Positions 1-6,562 of a stretch of 6,716 bases of DNA are shown here, in pieces. The notes under the pieces were generated by a model. That model was not told the DNA's origin and searched no databases. It saw only the letters and a program-made list of their open reading frames with translations. This DNA is from an uncultured Prevotella sp. (GTDB taxonomy: Bacteria; Bacteroidota; Bacteroidia; Bacteroidales; Bacteroidaceae), in assembly GCA_938023885.1 (NCBI GenBank), contig CALJCU010000310.1, positions 1 to 6,716 of the forward strand, read 5' to 3'. Position 1 is the first letter of the stretch, and every line of letters begins with the position of its first letter. The translations under genes were made by a program, and so were the position numbers.

Positions 1-137
1 GCCTTCATGAGCTCAGGAATCTTTTTGCCGCCGAAAAGAAGCAGCACGACGATAAGGATGATAATAAGCTCGGGGGTACCGAGACCACCGATAAGTAATA
101 AAAGAGATGAAAATAATAATGCTGATGAAATAGCCAT
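1..137 (-). CDS. tatA: Sec-independent (twin-arginine) translocase subunit TatA, partial (N-terminal 45 residues)
   Basis: This is a short reading frame beginning at an ATG at 137 and running off the left edge of the window. The visible protein has the TatA/TatE signature: a single hydrophobic segment beginning at GTPELIIILIVVLLLF (about residues 20-35), followed at once by GGKKIPEL (36-43), the hinge and start of the amphipathic helix. TatA forms the membrane pore or patch that carries folded twin-arginine proteins across the inner membrane, working with TatC. The amphipathic helix and charged tail lie outside the window. The start is the only ATG available and has no Shine-Dalgarno sequence, as is common in Bacteroidetes. 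Residues 1-16 (MAISSALLFSSLLLLI) form an unusually long, hydrophobic lead-in compared with the few residues typical of the family. The gene begins 34 bases after the purT stop and is probably cotranscribed with it. TatB-like proteins share the motif, but the GGKK form favours TatA. Confidence 0.87.
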   Translation of the reverse strand, partial: MAISSALLFSSLLLLIGGLGTPELIIILIVVLLLFGGKKIPELMK

Positions 138-171
138 TCGAAAAAGTTACGTGATAAATTTAATGATATCT

Positions 172-1353
172 TTATTTCTTCATGTATGGATCAGTGCCAA
201 GGACAGTCTTTGCAAGGCGTCTGGTCTTGTCGCGGAGGGCCGTCATGTCGCAGCCGACCTTGTCATAGCATACGACGACGCCCATGCGGCGGCCCTTGTG
301 AGCGATAGGTTTGCCGAAGATACGCACACGGGCATGATCCTCGCTGCATACATCGTAGAGGTTATAGTCGAGCGGCTTATCACTCTCCACGGGCGACAGC
401 ACGACGGCTGAAGCACCGCTGTGCTCGAGACGGACAGCAGGGACGGGCAGACCCATGACGGCACGGAAATGGAGTTCAAACTCAGAGAGGTTCGTGCAGT
501 GGCTCAGTGTCACCATACCTGTGTCGTGCGGACGGGGACTGAGCTCGGAGAAGATGACCTCACCTTTCTTGGTGAGGAAAAACTCTACGCCCCAAATACC
601 GTAGCCCGTGAGCACCTTCGTCACCTCGCCGGCCATGTGCCGGGCCTGTTCCAAGGCTTCGTCACTGATACGGTAAGGCATCCAGCTCTCGCGGTAGTCG
701 CCGTCTTTCTGCACGTGTCCGATTGGCGGGCAGAAGATGGTAGGCGCATTCTTCTGCGTGACCGTGAGGAGTGTGAACTCAGAGTCGAACTCGATGAACT
801 CCTCAATGATGGCTTCCTTCACATCGCCGCGGCCTTCCTCCATGGCATCGCGGAACGCCTCCTGGAGCTCATCGTCGTTGTGAACATAGTTCTGTCCGTG
901 ACCGGAGGAGGACATCAACGGCTTGACGACACACGGGAAGCCGATTTTTTCGGCTGCACGCTTGAACTCATCGAAGGTCTTGGCATAAAAATACCTGGCG
1001 GTGCGCAGGCCAAGCTCCTTAGCAGCAAGGTCACGGATGGCACGGCGGTTCATGGTGTAGTTGACGGCACGTGCTGACGGCACTACCCGGATGCCTTTTT
1101 TCTCAAAGTCGAAGAGGCGCTCGGTTCTGATGGCCTCAATCTCCGGCACAATGAGGTCTGGCTTATGCTTCTCTACAACAGCCGTGAGCGCGTCACCGTC
1201 GAGCATCGAGAAGACTTCACGCTCGTCAGCGACCTGCATGGCCGGCGCATTGTCGTACTTGTCGCAGGCAATGACGTATTGCCCCGCACGTTTGGCAGCG
1301 ATTGTGAATTCCTTGCCCAGTTCGCCTGAGCCCAAAAGCAGTATTTTCTTCAT
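172..1353 (-). CDS. purT: Formate-dependent phosphoribosylglycinamide formyltransferase (GAR transformylase 2)
   Basis: PurT makes formyl-GAR from GAR, formate and ATP, the third step of de novo purine synthesis, without using a folate cofactor. It is a cytosolic ATP-grasp enzyme. The 393 residues match the family's usual length, about 390. The N-terminal substrate-binding domain opens with LLGSGELGKE (6-15) and contains DKYDNAPAM (31-39), MLDGDAL (50-56) and IVPEIEAI (68-75). The ATP-grasp domain has VVKPLMSSSGHGQ (142-154), where the SSSG stretch is the nucleotide loop, and DGDYRESW (217-224). The Mg-binding acidic residues are expected at E257 in GVEFF and E270 in FSELSPRPHDTGMVT (268-282). 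The C-terminal part includes RIFGKP (344-349). The protein starts directly at the beta strand before GSGELGKE and so lacks the roughly 11-residue extension of the E. coli enzyme. It lies 45 bases after the sigma-like gene and 34 bases before tatA. I see no good promoter of its own. Confidence 0.97.
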   Translation of the reverse strand: MKKILLLGSGELGKEFTIAAKRAGQYVIACDKYDNAPAMQVADEREVFSMLDGDALTAVVEKHKPDLIVPEIEAIRTERLFDFEKKGIRVVPSARAVNYTMNRRAIRDLAAKELGLRTARYFYAKTFDEFKRAAEKIGFPCVVKPLMSSSGHGQNYVHNDDELQEAFRDAMEEGRGDVKEAIIEEFIEFDSEFTLLTVTQKNAPTIFCPPIGHVQKDGDYRESWMPYRISDEALEQARHMAGEVTKVLTGYGIWGVEFFLTKKGEVIFSELSPRPHDTGMVTLSHCTNLSEFELHFRAVMGLPVPAVRLEHSGASAVVLSPVESDKPLDYNLYDVCSEDHARVRIFGKPIAHKGRRMGVVVCYDKVGCDMTALRDKTRRLAKTVLGTDPYMKK

Positions 1354-1398
1354 GTTCTGGTAAAATATTTTTAGAAGCTTGTTTCCTATAACAGAAGC

Positions 1399-1758
1399 CT
1401 ATCCGTTAGTATACCCTATCCTTTTCTGAACAATGGGTTTGAAGTGCCGCATCATCATCTGCCACTCGGGCGTGATGGAGAGGCGATGAAGATCCGTGCT
1501 GATGATCTTGTAGACAGCCGACTGCCGCACACGGTATTTCAGAGCCAACTGTTCCACGGGCTTGACAGCTTCGCCGAAGAGCCCGTAGAAAGCGTCAAGG
1601 ATATCCTTGTCGACAGCTCCGAGCATCGTCAGCAGAATGTTGAGATCGGCCTTGTCGCCTTCGCTCACCAGTAAGGCTGAGCTGTGAGCAAGGCGCAGGT
1701 ATTTGTCAAGTTGCGACGAGAACCTGTCAAGAGAGAGATTATCCAATGACTTGTCCAT
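1399..1758 (-). CDS. Small sigma-70 region 4-like helix-turn-helix protein, function unknown
   Basis: This 119-residue protein is not one I can name. From about residue 53 it follows the layout of sigma-70 region 4: ILDAFYGLFGEAV (53-65), then VEQLALKY (68-75), a turn RVRQ (76-79), and a recognition-helix candidate SAVYKIISTDLHRL (80-93). In sigma factors this region binds the -35 box. Residues 1-50 are probably helical, and nothing resembles sigma regions 2 or 3. A short basic tail ends the protein (IVQKRIGYTNG). The frame stays open upstream to 1803, but the ATG at 1758 is preferred because an AAGGAG lies 4 bases before it and it leaves only a 20-base overlap with rfbB. The ATG at 1773 is an alternative. 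The overlap suggests translational coupling with rfbB. It could be a DNA-binding regulator, a sigma or anti-sigma partner, or a domain whose HTH fold has another use. That it is a gene is fairly sure; its role is open. Confidence 0.75.
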   Translation of the reverse strand: MDKSLDNLSLDRFSSQLDKYLRLAHSSALLVSEGDKADLNILLTMLGAVDKDILDAFYGLFGEAVKPVEQLALKYRVRQSAVYKIISTDLHRLSITPEWQMMMRHFKPIVQKRIGYTNG

Positions 1759-2908
1759 GGCGCTCCTTGCCATACATGATGTCGTAGTACTTCTGATAGT
1801 CACCGCTTGTCACCTCCTGAGTCCACCGCCGGTTGTTGAGGTTCCATTTGATGGTCTTGATGATGCCGTCAGCGAACTTTGTCTCGGGATACCATCCGAG
1901 CTCTGTCTTGATCTTTGTCGGGTCGATGGCGTAGCGTGCATCGTGGCCGAGACGGTCAGCAACATGATTGATGAGCGAGTCGTTGATCCAGGAGATATCG
2001 ATGTCACCGTTGGCATCACGGACCTGCTTCTTCAGCACGTGACGGAGGTCTTTGTCCTTCTCCATCATGTCGTGGATCGTTTTGATGGTGAGCTTCACGA
2101 TGTCTATGTTGCGCATCTCGTTGTGTCCGCCTACATTATAAACCTTTCCGGCACGGCTCTCACGCACGACAAGGTCAATGGCCTTGCAGTGGTCTTCCAC
2201 ATAGAGCCAGTCGCGTACGTTCAGGCCAGTACCATAGACAGGGAGTTTCTTACCTTCGAGGATGTTGTTGATAATAAGGGGGATAAGCTTTTCCGGGAAG
2301 TGGTAAGGACCATAGTTGTTGGAGCAGCGTGTGATAGAGACAGGCATGTGGTAAGTGTCACGATAAGCCTGCACAAAGAGGTCGGCGCCGGCCTTACTTG
2401 CTGAATAGGGACTGTGAGGACAGAGTGGTGTGGTTTCGGTGAAGTAACCGGTTGCTCCGAGCGCGCCATAGACCTCATCGGTGGACACTTGGTGATAGCG
2501 CTTCCCGGCTTTCCATGTAGGATAGCCCTGAGCGTCCCTGCCTGTCACCCAGGTCCTGCGTGCAGCATCCATGAGGTTCTGCGTACCGAGGATGTTTACG
2601 CTGAGGAAAAGCTGTGGGTCTTCGATGGAACGGTCCACATGGCTCTCTGCTGCGAAGTTGACAACATAGTCAATGTCGTTTTCCGCAAAGAGTCTGTCTG
2701 CCAATTGGCGGTCGCGGATATCGCCTTTCACGAAGAAGCAGCGCCTGTTGTCGATATCATCCTTGATGGTACCGAGGTTACCTGCATAAGTGAGAGCATC
2801 AAGGATGATGACCTTGATATCCTCGTTAACGTATTTCTTATGCAAGAGATACTTGATGAAGTTTGAACCAATGAAACCTGCGGCTCCCGTAACGAGATAT
2901 GTTTTCAT
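1739..2908 (-). CDS. rfbB: dTDP-glucose 4,6-dehydratase (RmlB)
   Basis: RmlB converts dTDP-glucose to dTDP-4-keto-6-deoxyglucose, the second step towards dTDP-L-rhamnose and other deoxysugars of surface polysaccharides. It is a cytosolic extended short-chain dehydrogenase using NAD. The Rossmann motif is TGAAGFIG (7-14), the family mark DALTYAGN is at 37-44, and FAAESHVDRS is at 85-94. The catalytic residues are T143, D144 and E145 in STDEVYG (142-148) and Y168/K172 in YSASK. RCSNNYGPY (194-202) and NVRDWLYVEDH (230-240) complete the substrate-side signatures. At 389 residues it is longer than the E. coli enzyme (361). Much of the excess is an insertion around 285-316, before the conserved ADRLGHDARYAID stretch (317-329), a form I associate with Bacteroidetes RmlB. 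No rmlA, rmlC or rmlD lies nearby. It begins 36 bases after the kinase-like gene, with no clear promoter, and its end overlaps the sigma-like gene by 20 bases. Confidence 0.97.
   Translation of the reverse strand: MKTYLVTGAAGFIGSNFIKYLLHKKYVNEDIKVIILDALTYAGNLGTIKDDIDNRRCFFVKGDIRDRQLADRLFAENDIDYVVNFAAESHVDRSIEDPQLFLSVNILGTQNLMDAARRTWVTGRDAQGYPTWKAGKRYHQVSTDEVYGALGATGYFTETTPLCPHSPYSASKAGADLFVQAYRDTYHMPVSITRCSNNYGPYHFPEKLIPLIINNILEGKKLPVYGTGLNVRDWLYVEDHCKAIDLVVRESRAGKVYNVGGHNEMRNIDIVKLTIKTIHDMMEKDKDLRHVLKKQVRDANGDIDISWINDSLINHVADRLGHDARYAIDPTKIKTELGWYPETKFADGIIKTIKWNLNNRRWTQEVTSGDYQKYYDIMYGKERHGQVIG
1763..1768 (-). promoter_or_regulatory. Shine-Dalgarno-like AAGGAG that favours the start of the sigma-like gene
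   Basis: AAGGAG stands 4 bases before the ATG at 1758. It is the only strong Shine-Dalgarno match I noted before a start in this window. It also falls on the Lys-Glu codons near the end of rfbB, so it may be a by-product of that coding sequence. It is used here mainly as support for choosing this start over the upstream ATG at 1773. Confidence 0.45.
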
Positions 2909-2944
2909 GGTGTATAAATTAAAGTTTCAGAATTATTATTCGTG

Positions 2945-3571
2945 TTATAGATCAAATCGTTTCCTGATAAACTGTGCGATGAAGAGTTCCGTCTCCTTCA
3001 GACCGAGGGTACTCGAGTTGATACAAAGGTCGTAGCTCTCAGAGTGCCCCCATGTCTTGCCAGTGTAATAGTTGTAGTAGGAGGCCCGGTTCTCTTCCCG
3101 CGAGCGGATATATTTGCGTGCTGTAGCACGGTCAAAATTATGACGTTTGCAGACTCGCTGAACGCGTTGGTCGATGTCGGCAGTGATGAAGACGCTAACG
3201 GTGTTTTTGAAGTCACGCAAAACATAGTCGGCAGTACGTCCGACGAAAACGCAACGGCCTTCGGCAGCTGCTTTCCGGATAGCGTCGCTCTGGAACTGAT
3301 AGAGCGAGTCCTGGGAGAAGTTGTTCTTATAGAAGTTGTTCTCCCCCATCAGAGGGACGTGTACATGGAAAAGCGACTTTAAAAAACCTTTCTGCTCATC
3401 GTTCTGTTCGAAGAACTTCTCCGAGAATCCGCTCTCCTTGGCAGCGAGATTGAGCAGTTCCTTATCGTAGAAAGTGCAGCCAAACTCATCGGCAAGCCAC
3501 TTTGCTATTTCTCTGCCACCTGAGCCTGTCTGTCGACCGACATTGATGATGATTGTCTTGTCATTGTCCAT
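2945..3571 (-). CDS. Cytidylate kinase-like P-loop protein (Cytidylate_kin2 type)
   Basis: This 208-residue protein resembles the cytidylate kinase-like family of nucleotide kinases, which is distinct from classical Cmk; its substrate is not known to me. The P-loop is GRQTGSGGREIA (12-23), which has the glycine-rich turn but lacks the usual Walker A lysine, as is typical of this family. Next comes FYDKELL (34-40). FVGRTADYVL (109-118) corresponds to the second conserved block, VSVFITA (125-131) to a core strand, and the lid/arginine region is SREENRASYYNYYTGKTWG (157-175), followed by SYDLCINSS (179-187). The middle segment, about 50-95, is variable. I chose the ATG at 3571; a GTG at 3580 in frame would add three residues. 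The start overlaps the end of the MATE gene by 11 bases, which implies translational coupling. Kinase activity is inferred from the family, not shown by the sequence. Confidence 0.88.
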   Translation of the reverse strand: MDNDKTIIINVGRQTGSGGREIAKWLADEFGCTFYDKELLNLAAKESGFSEKFFEQNDEQKGFLKSLFHVHVPLMGENNFYKNNFSQDSLYQFQSDAIRKAAAEGRCVFVGRTADYVLRDFKNTVSVFITADIDQRVQRVCKRHNFDRATARKYIRSREENRASYYNYYTGKTWGHSESYDLCINSSTLGLKETELFIAQFIRKRFDL

Positions 3572-4943
3572 GATTTGCACTATTTAATCGCTTTTTTAAC
3601 TTACGCATATAGGTCGCCATGATCACCGCCGCCACAACAGCTGCCGAGAAGTCAGAAGCAGGGAGTGAATACCACACTCCATCGACTCCCAGGAAAAGAG
3701 GCAGCACGTAAAGGAACGGCAGGAGGAACAGCAGCTGACGTGATAAAGACAGGAAGATGCTGACCTTTACTTTGCCGATGCACTGGAAGAAATTGGTCAC
3801 GACCATCTGGAAGCCCACCATAAAGAAGACAAGCATGTTTATTCTTATCGCCGGCACGGCAATCTTTATCAGGGTTGCATCTTTGGTGAAGATGCGTGCC
3901 AGATAATCAGGCAATGTCATTGCGATGATCCATCCTGTGGTCATGATGACGGTCGCTGTGACCATGGCAATCTTGAGGACGCACATGAGCCTGTCAACCT
4001 TTTGTGCTCCATAGTTATAGCCTGCTATAGGCTGCATTCCCTGGTTAAGACCAATAATAATCATCACGAAAACCGTAGATATGGCTGACGCGATGCCATA
4101 AGCGCCTACCATTAAGTCGCCGCCGTAGTGAACAAGCTGGTTGTTGATGAAGATGACAATGATGCAGGCGCAGACATTCATCAGGAACGGCGAGATGCCG
4201 ATGGCGATGATGTTTTTCACAAGCCGTCCCTTGAGCCTGTAAGTGCCTTTCTTCAGATGCAGCAGTTCGTTCTTGTTCAAGAAAAGCCTTATCTGATACA
4301 CCAGCGCCAACGACTGGGAGATGACCGTGGCTGTAGCAGCGCCGCGGATGCCCCAGCCGAGGAAAAGGATGAGCACCACATCGAGCAAGATATTCATGCC
4401 CACCGTAAAGACCGTGGCATTCATTGCCTGACGTGGTTTACTTGCCGCACGCAACACGGCATTCATGCCGAAATACATGTGTGTCACCATGTTGCCGGCA
4501 AGGATGATCTGCATGAAGTCACGCGCATAAGGTATTGTGGCTTTGCTTGCTCCAAAGAAATAGAGAATGGGATCAAGAAATATCAGGCATATCACAGAGA
4601 AACAGAAACCAATGATGAGGTTGAGCGTTACGGTATTGCCCAGAAGTTCCTCAGCTGTGTGATAGTCCTTCTGTCCCAATTTCACGGAGATAGCCGTCGA
4701 GGCCCCCACACCCACCGCCGCACCAAAGGCACCGGACAGATTCATGAACGGAAACGTGATGGCAAGACCGGAAATGGCAAGCGGACCCACTACCTGACCG
4801 ATGAAAGCCCGGTCGATGATGTTATATAATGAGGATGCCACCATGGCGATGATGGCAGGCAAGGCATATTGGAAAAGAAGTTCGCCGACCGGCTGCCTTC
4901 CCAATGCTAAAGTTGCTTTCTTGTTGTCGAATTCACTTGGCAT
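3561..4943 (-). CDS. MATE family multidrug/toxin efflux transporter (MepA-like)
   Basis: This is an inner-membrane antiporter of the MATE family, expected to export cationic drugs or toxic compounds using a sodium or proton gradient. The 460 residues match the usual length, and the hydrophobic pattern fits twelve helices in two homologous halves. The first half opens with QPVGELLFQYALPAIIAMVA (17-36), then NIIDRAFIGQ (41-50) and the glycine/alanine-rich GAFGAAVGVGASTAISVKLGQ (71-91). The end of the fourth to fifth helix region has LRAASKPRQAMNATV (164-178), and helix six GWGIRGAATATVISQ (196-210). The second half has GLNQGMQPIAGYNYGAQK (298-315), a strong family signature. The tail is basic (MRKLKKRL). 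Substrate cannot be read from the sequence. It is the first gene of the minus-strand block, divergent from xseA, and a TAnnTTTG box sits only 4 bases before its ATG, suggesting an almost leaderless message. Confidence 0.95.
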   Translation of the reverse strand: MPSEFDNKKATLALGRQPVGELLFQYALPAIIAMVASSLYNIIDRAFIGQVVGPLAISGLAITFPFMNLSGAFGAAVGVGASTAISVKLGQKDYHTAEELLGNTVTLNLIIGFCFSVICLIFLDPILYFFGASKATIPYARDFMQIILAGNMVTHMYFGMNAVLRAASKPRQAMNATVFTVGMNILLDVVLILFLGWGIRGAATATVISQSLALVYQIRLFLNKNELLHLKKGTYRLKGRLVKNIIAIGISPFLMNVCACIIVIFINNQLVHYGGDLMVGAYGIASAISTVFVMIIIGLNQGMQPIAGYNYGAQKVDRLMCVLKIAMVTATVIMTTGWIIAMTLPDYLARIFTKDATLIKIAVPAIRINMLVFFMVGFQMVVTNFFQCIGKVKVSIFLSLSRQLLFLLPFLYVLPLFLGVDGVWYSLPASDFSAAVVAAVIMATYMRKLKKRLNSANHGQ

Positions 4944-4947
4944 GGTG

Positions 4948-4955
4948 CAAAATTA
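4948..4955 (-). promoter_or_regulatory. Bacteroidetes -7 box (TAATTTTG) for the MATE-led block
   Basis: TAATTTTG matches TAnnTTTG exactly. It ends 4 bases before the MATE start codon, so transcription would begin at or next to the ATG. No TTTG or TTG is present about 20 bases upstream, so the -33 half is missing. The match may therefore be weak or accidental, although its placement in a 67-base divergent gap supports it. Confidence 0.5.
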
Positions 4956-4956
4956 A

Positions 4957-4976
4957 CGAAAATATTTGGGCTTTCG
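4957..4976. repeat. Short inverted repeat between the divergent promoters
   Basis: CGAAA (4957-4961) and TTTCG (4972-4976) face each other across 10 bases. The repeat covers the -33 box of the xseA promoter and lies just upstream of the MATE -7 box, a plausible place for a regulator to sit. The arms are only 5 bases, so chance is a fair explanation. Confidence 0.25.
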
Positions 4977-4996
4977 CTTTTTTCACGCTACTTTTG
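4965..4996 (+). promoter_or_regulatory. Bacteroidetes sigma-A promoter for xseAB
   Basis: TTTG (4965-4968) and TACTTTTG (4989-4996) are separated by 20 bases, which matches the Bacteroidetes -33/-7 consensus (TTTG, 19-21 bases, TAnnTTTG). Transcription should begin near 5000, leaving an A+T-rich leader of about 10 bases without a Shine-Dalgarno sequence before the xseA ATG at 5011. Confidence 0.8.
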
Positions 4997-5010
4997 CAAA
5001 AAATAATTTC

Positions 5011-6315
5011 ATGAAGCGACACATCCTTACCCTTTTCGAGCTTAATTCGCTTGTCAGCGATGTTATCGATTCCGCTTTCGACCATGCCTATTGGGTGGAG
5101 GCTGAGCTCTCTGAGGCACGTGAGGTAAGGGGACACTGCTACATGGAACTTATCCAGAAAGATATCTTCTCAGCCACTCCTGTGGCTCGTGCATCCGCCA
5201 AATGCTGGAAGTCGACATGGCTGCGTCTTAAGCCGAAGTTTGAGCATTCGACCGGTCAGGAATTGCATGCAGGCATGAAAGTTCTGCTCCTTGTCACCGC
5301 CGACTTCCATACAGCTTATGGTTTCTCCTGGATTGTGCAGGACATTGATCCTACTTATACGCTCGGTGACATGGCACGGAGGCGCATGGAGATTATCAAG
5401 CAGCTCAAGGATGAAGGCGTCTTCGATCTGCAGAGGGAGCTCGCCGTCCCGATGTTCGCCCAGCGTGTGGCTGTCATCTCCAGTGAGAATGCCGCCGGAT
5501 ATGGCGATTTCTGTCATCAGCTGCTTGATAATGAGTATAGTTTTACATTTCAGTTAAAGCTTTTCCCTGCCATCATGCAGGGAGACCAGGTAGAGGCTTC
5601 AGTTATTAATGCACTGAACGCTATCTATGATGAAGCGGGTGATTATGATGTCGTCGTCATCATCCGTGGAGGCGGTGCCACTGCGGATATGAGCGGTTTC
5701 GACACCTTGGCTTTGGCAGAGAATGTAGCTAACTTCCCCTTGCCTATCATTACCGGTATCGGTCACGATCGTGACGAGAGCATCCTTGACATGATTTCGA
5801 ACACTCGTGTCAAGACACCTACGGCTGCTGCTGCTTTTCTCGTGGACAATCTCGCCAGTGTTTGGAGCCATATTGATGGCATACGGGAACGTATCGCCGG
5901 TTATGTCCAACAGCGGATGGAAGGAGAGAAAAATCGTCTGGCACGTGTCTCTGAGCGCATTCCGATCCTCCTCTCTCTTGTTAGAGAACGGCAGCAGGCA
6001 AAACTCGGCAGGATAATGAGTGAGATCGTTTCTTCAGTGAAGGAACAGATAATACAGGCACAGCATCATATAGCCTTATTGAGCAGTAATACCCGGCCAT
6101 TGGTCGAAGGGAAGATTCTTAAAGAAAGGAACCGCTTGGAACAGTTGCAGCTGCGTTCGGCCGTGCTTGACCCTCAACGACTCCTGAAGCGTGGATACAG
6201 TATCACTTTATATAACGGGAAAGGGGTCCATGACCCGGCTTTGCTGCACGAAGGCGACAAAATAGAGACGAGAGTAGAGAAAGGCTCGTTTGAATCGATC
6301 ATTCATAAAGTATAA
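5011..6315 (+). CDS. xseA: Exodeoxyribonuclease VII large subunit
   Basis: XseA is the catalytic subunit of exonuclease VII, which with several XseB subunits digests single-stranded DNA from both ends in the cytoplasm, in mismatch repair and removal of damaged DNA. The protein has 434 residues, a normal length. An N-terminal OB-fold (about 10-115) includes YWVEAELSE (27-35) and GHCYMELIQKD (41-51). The nuclease domain follows: FAQRVAVISSENAAGYGDF (149-167), VVVIIRGGGATADMSGFD (214-231), IITGIGHDRDESILD (246-260) and TRVKTPTAAAAF (265-276). D226, H252 and D255 line up with E. coli D155, H238 and D241, which I recall as needed for activity. A long helical region (280-385) should bind XseB, and the end carries LLKRGYSITL (391-400). 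The frame stays open upstream to a TTG at 4966, but that would lie inside the promoter, so the ATG at 5011 was chosen. xseB starts 5 bases after the stop. Confidence 0.96.
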   Translation: MKRHILTLFELNSLVSDVIDSAFDHAYWVEAELSEAREVRGHCYMELIQKDIFSATPVARASAKCWKSTWLRLKPKFEHSTGQELHAGMKVLLLVTADFHTAYGFSWIVQDIDPTYTLGDMARRRMEIIKQLKDEGVFDLQRELAVPMFAQRVAVISSENAAGYGDFCHQLLDNEYSFTFQLKLFPAIMQGDQVEASVINALNAIYDEAGDYDVVVIIRGGGATADMSGFDTLALAENVANFPLPIITGIGHDRDESILDMISNTRVKTPTAAAAFLVDNLASVWSHIDGIRERIAGYVQQRMEGEKNRLARVSERIPILLSLVRERQQAKLGRIMSEIVSSVKEQIIQAQHHIALLSSNTRPLVEGKILKERNRLEQLQLRSAVLDPQRLLKRGYSITLYNGKGVHDPALLHEGDKIETRVEKGSFESIIHKV

Positions 6316-6320
6316 TTATC

Positions 6321-6524
6321 ATGGAAAAAACAGAGAAACAAGAACTGAAATATGAAGAGGCCGTCCATCAGCTGGAAGTCATTGTTGATAAGTTAGAGAA
6401 CAATGAACTTGGCATCGACGAGTTGTCAGAGGAGTTGAAGAAAGCACAGCAACTCATCCAACTTTGTAAAGACAAGCTTACAAAAACGGATGCAGAGATA
6501 AAGAAAATATTGGATAAAGAATAA
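6321..6524 (+). CDS. xseB: Exodeoxyribonuclease VII small subunit
   Basis: XseB is the non-catalytic subunit that coats the long helical arm of XseA to form active exonuclease VII. The protein has 67 residues, in the family's usual range of about 60-80. It shows the typical two-helix pattern: YEEAVHQLEVIVDKLENNEL (11-30), a GIDEL turn (31-35), and LSEELKKAQQLIQLCKDKL (35-53), followed by a short charged tail. The core phrase LExIVxxLExxELxxDEL is close to the family consensus. It lies 5 bases after xseA in the same direction, so the two are surely cotranscribed. The start is the first ATG after the xseA stop; no strong Shine-Dalgarno sequence is present. Confidence 0.95.
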   Translation: MEKTEKQELKYEEAVHQLEVIVDKLENNELGIDELSEELKKAQQLIQLCKDKLTKTDAEIKKILDKE

Positions 6525-6562
6525 TTTCTTCCAAATTGTTATCAGTTTATTATTATTATTGC

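Noticed and set aside
138..171. Possible promoter for tatA
   Set aside because: TAAATTTA and TAACTTTT each miss the final G of the -7 box and no -33 box is present, so readthrough from purT is the simpler reading.
421..1077. Long open frame of 218 residues on the plus strand, opposite purT
   Set aside because: It is fully antisense to a clear purT, its protein has no recognisable domain, and GC-rich third positions on the coding strand easily keep this frame open.
1354..1398. Possible terminator or promoter between the sigma-like gene and purT
   Set aside because: There is an AAGCTT palindrome and two AGAAGC copies in direct orientation, but no stem of useful length and no TAnnTTTG match.
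1703..2404. Open frame of 233 residues on the plus strand, opposite rfbB
   Set aside because: It runs antisense to conserved rfbB motifs and its valine-rich translation is the usual shadow of a coding strand; no promoter or start signal.
4128..4829. Open frame of 233 residues on the plus strand, opposite the MATE gene
   Set aside because: Its His/Asp/Glu-rich translation is what antisense reading of hydrophobic membrane codons gives; no family resemblance.
4933..5136. Minus-strand frame of 67 residues across the divergent gap
   Set aside because: It overlaps the xseA start and both promoter boxes and shows no recognisable motif.
6546..6558. TTA-rich run that might be a phase-variation repeat
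   Set aside because: Only about four uninterrupted triplets are present in a generally A+T-rich gap, too short to argue for slippage control.
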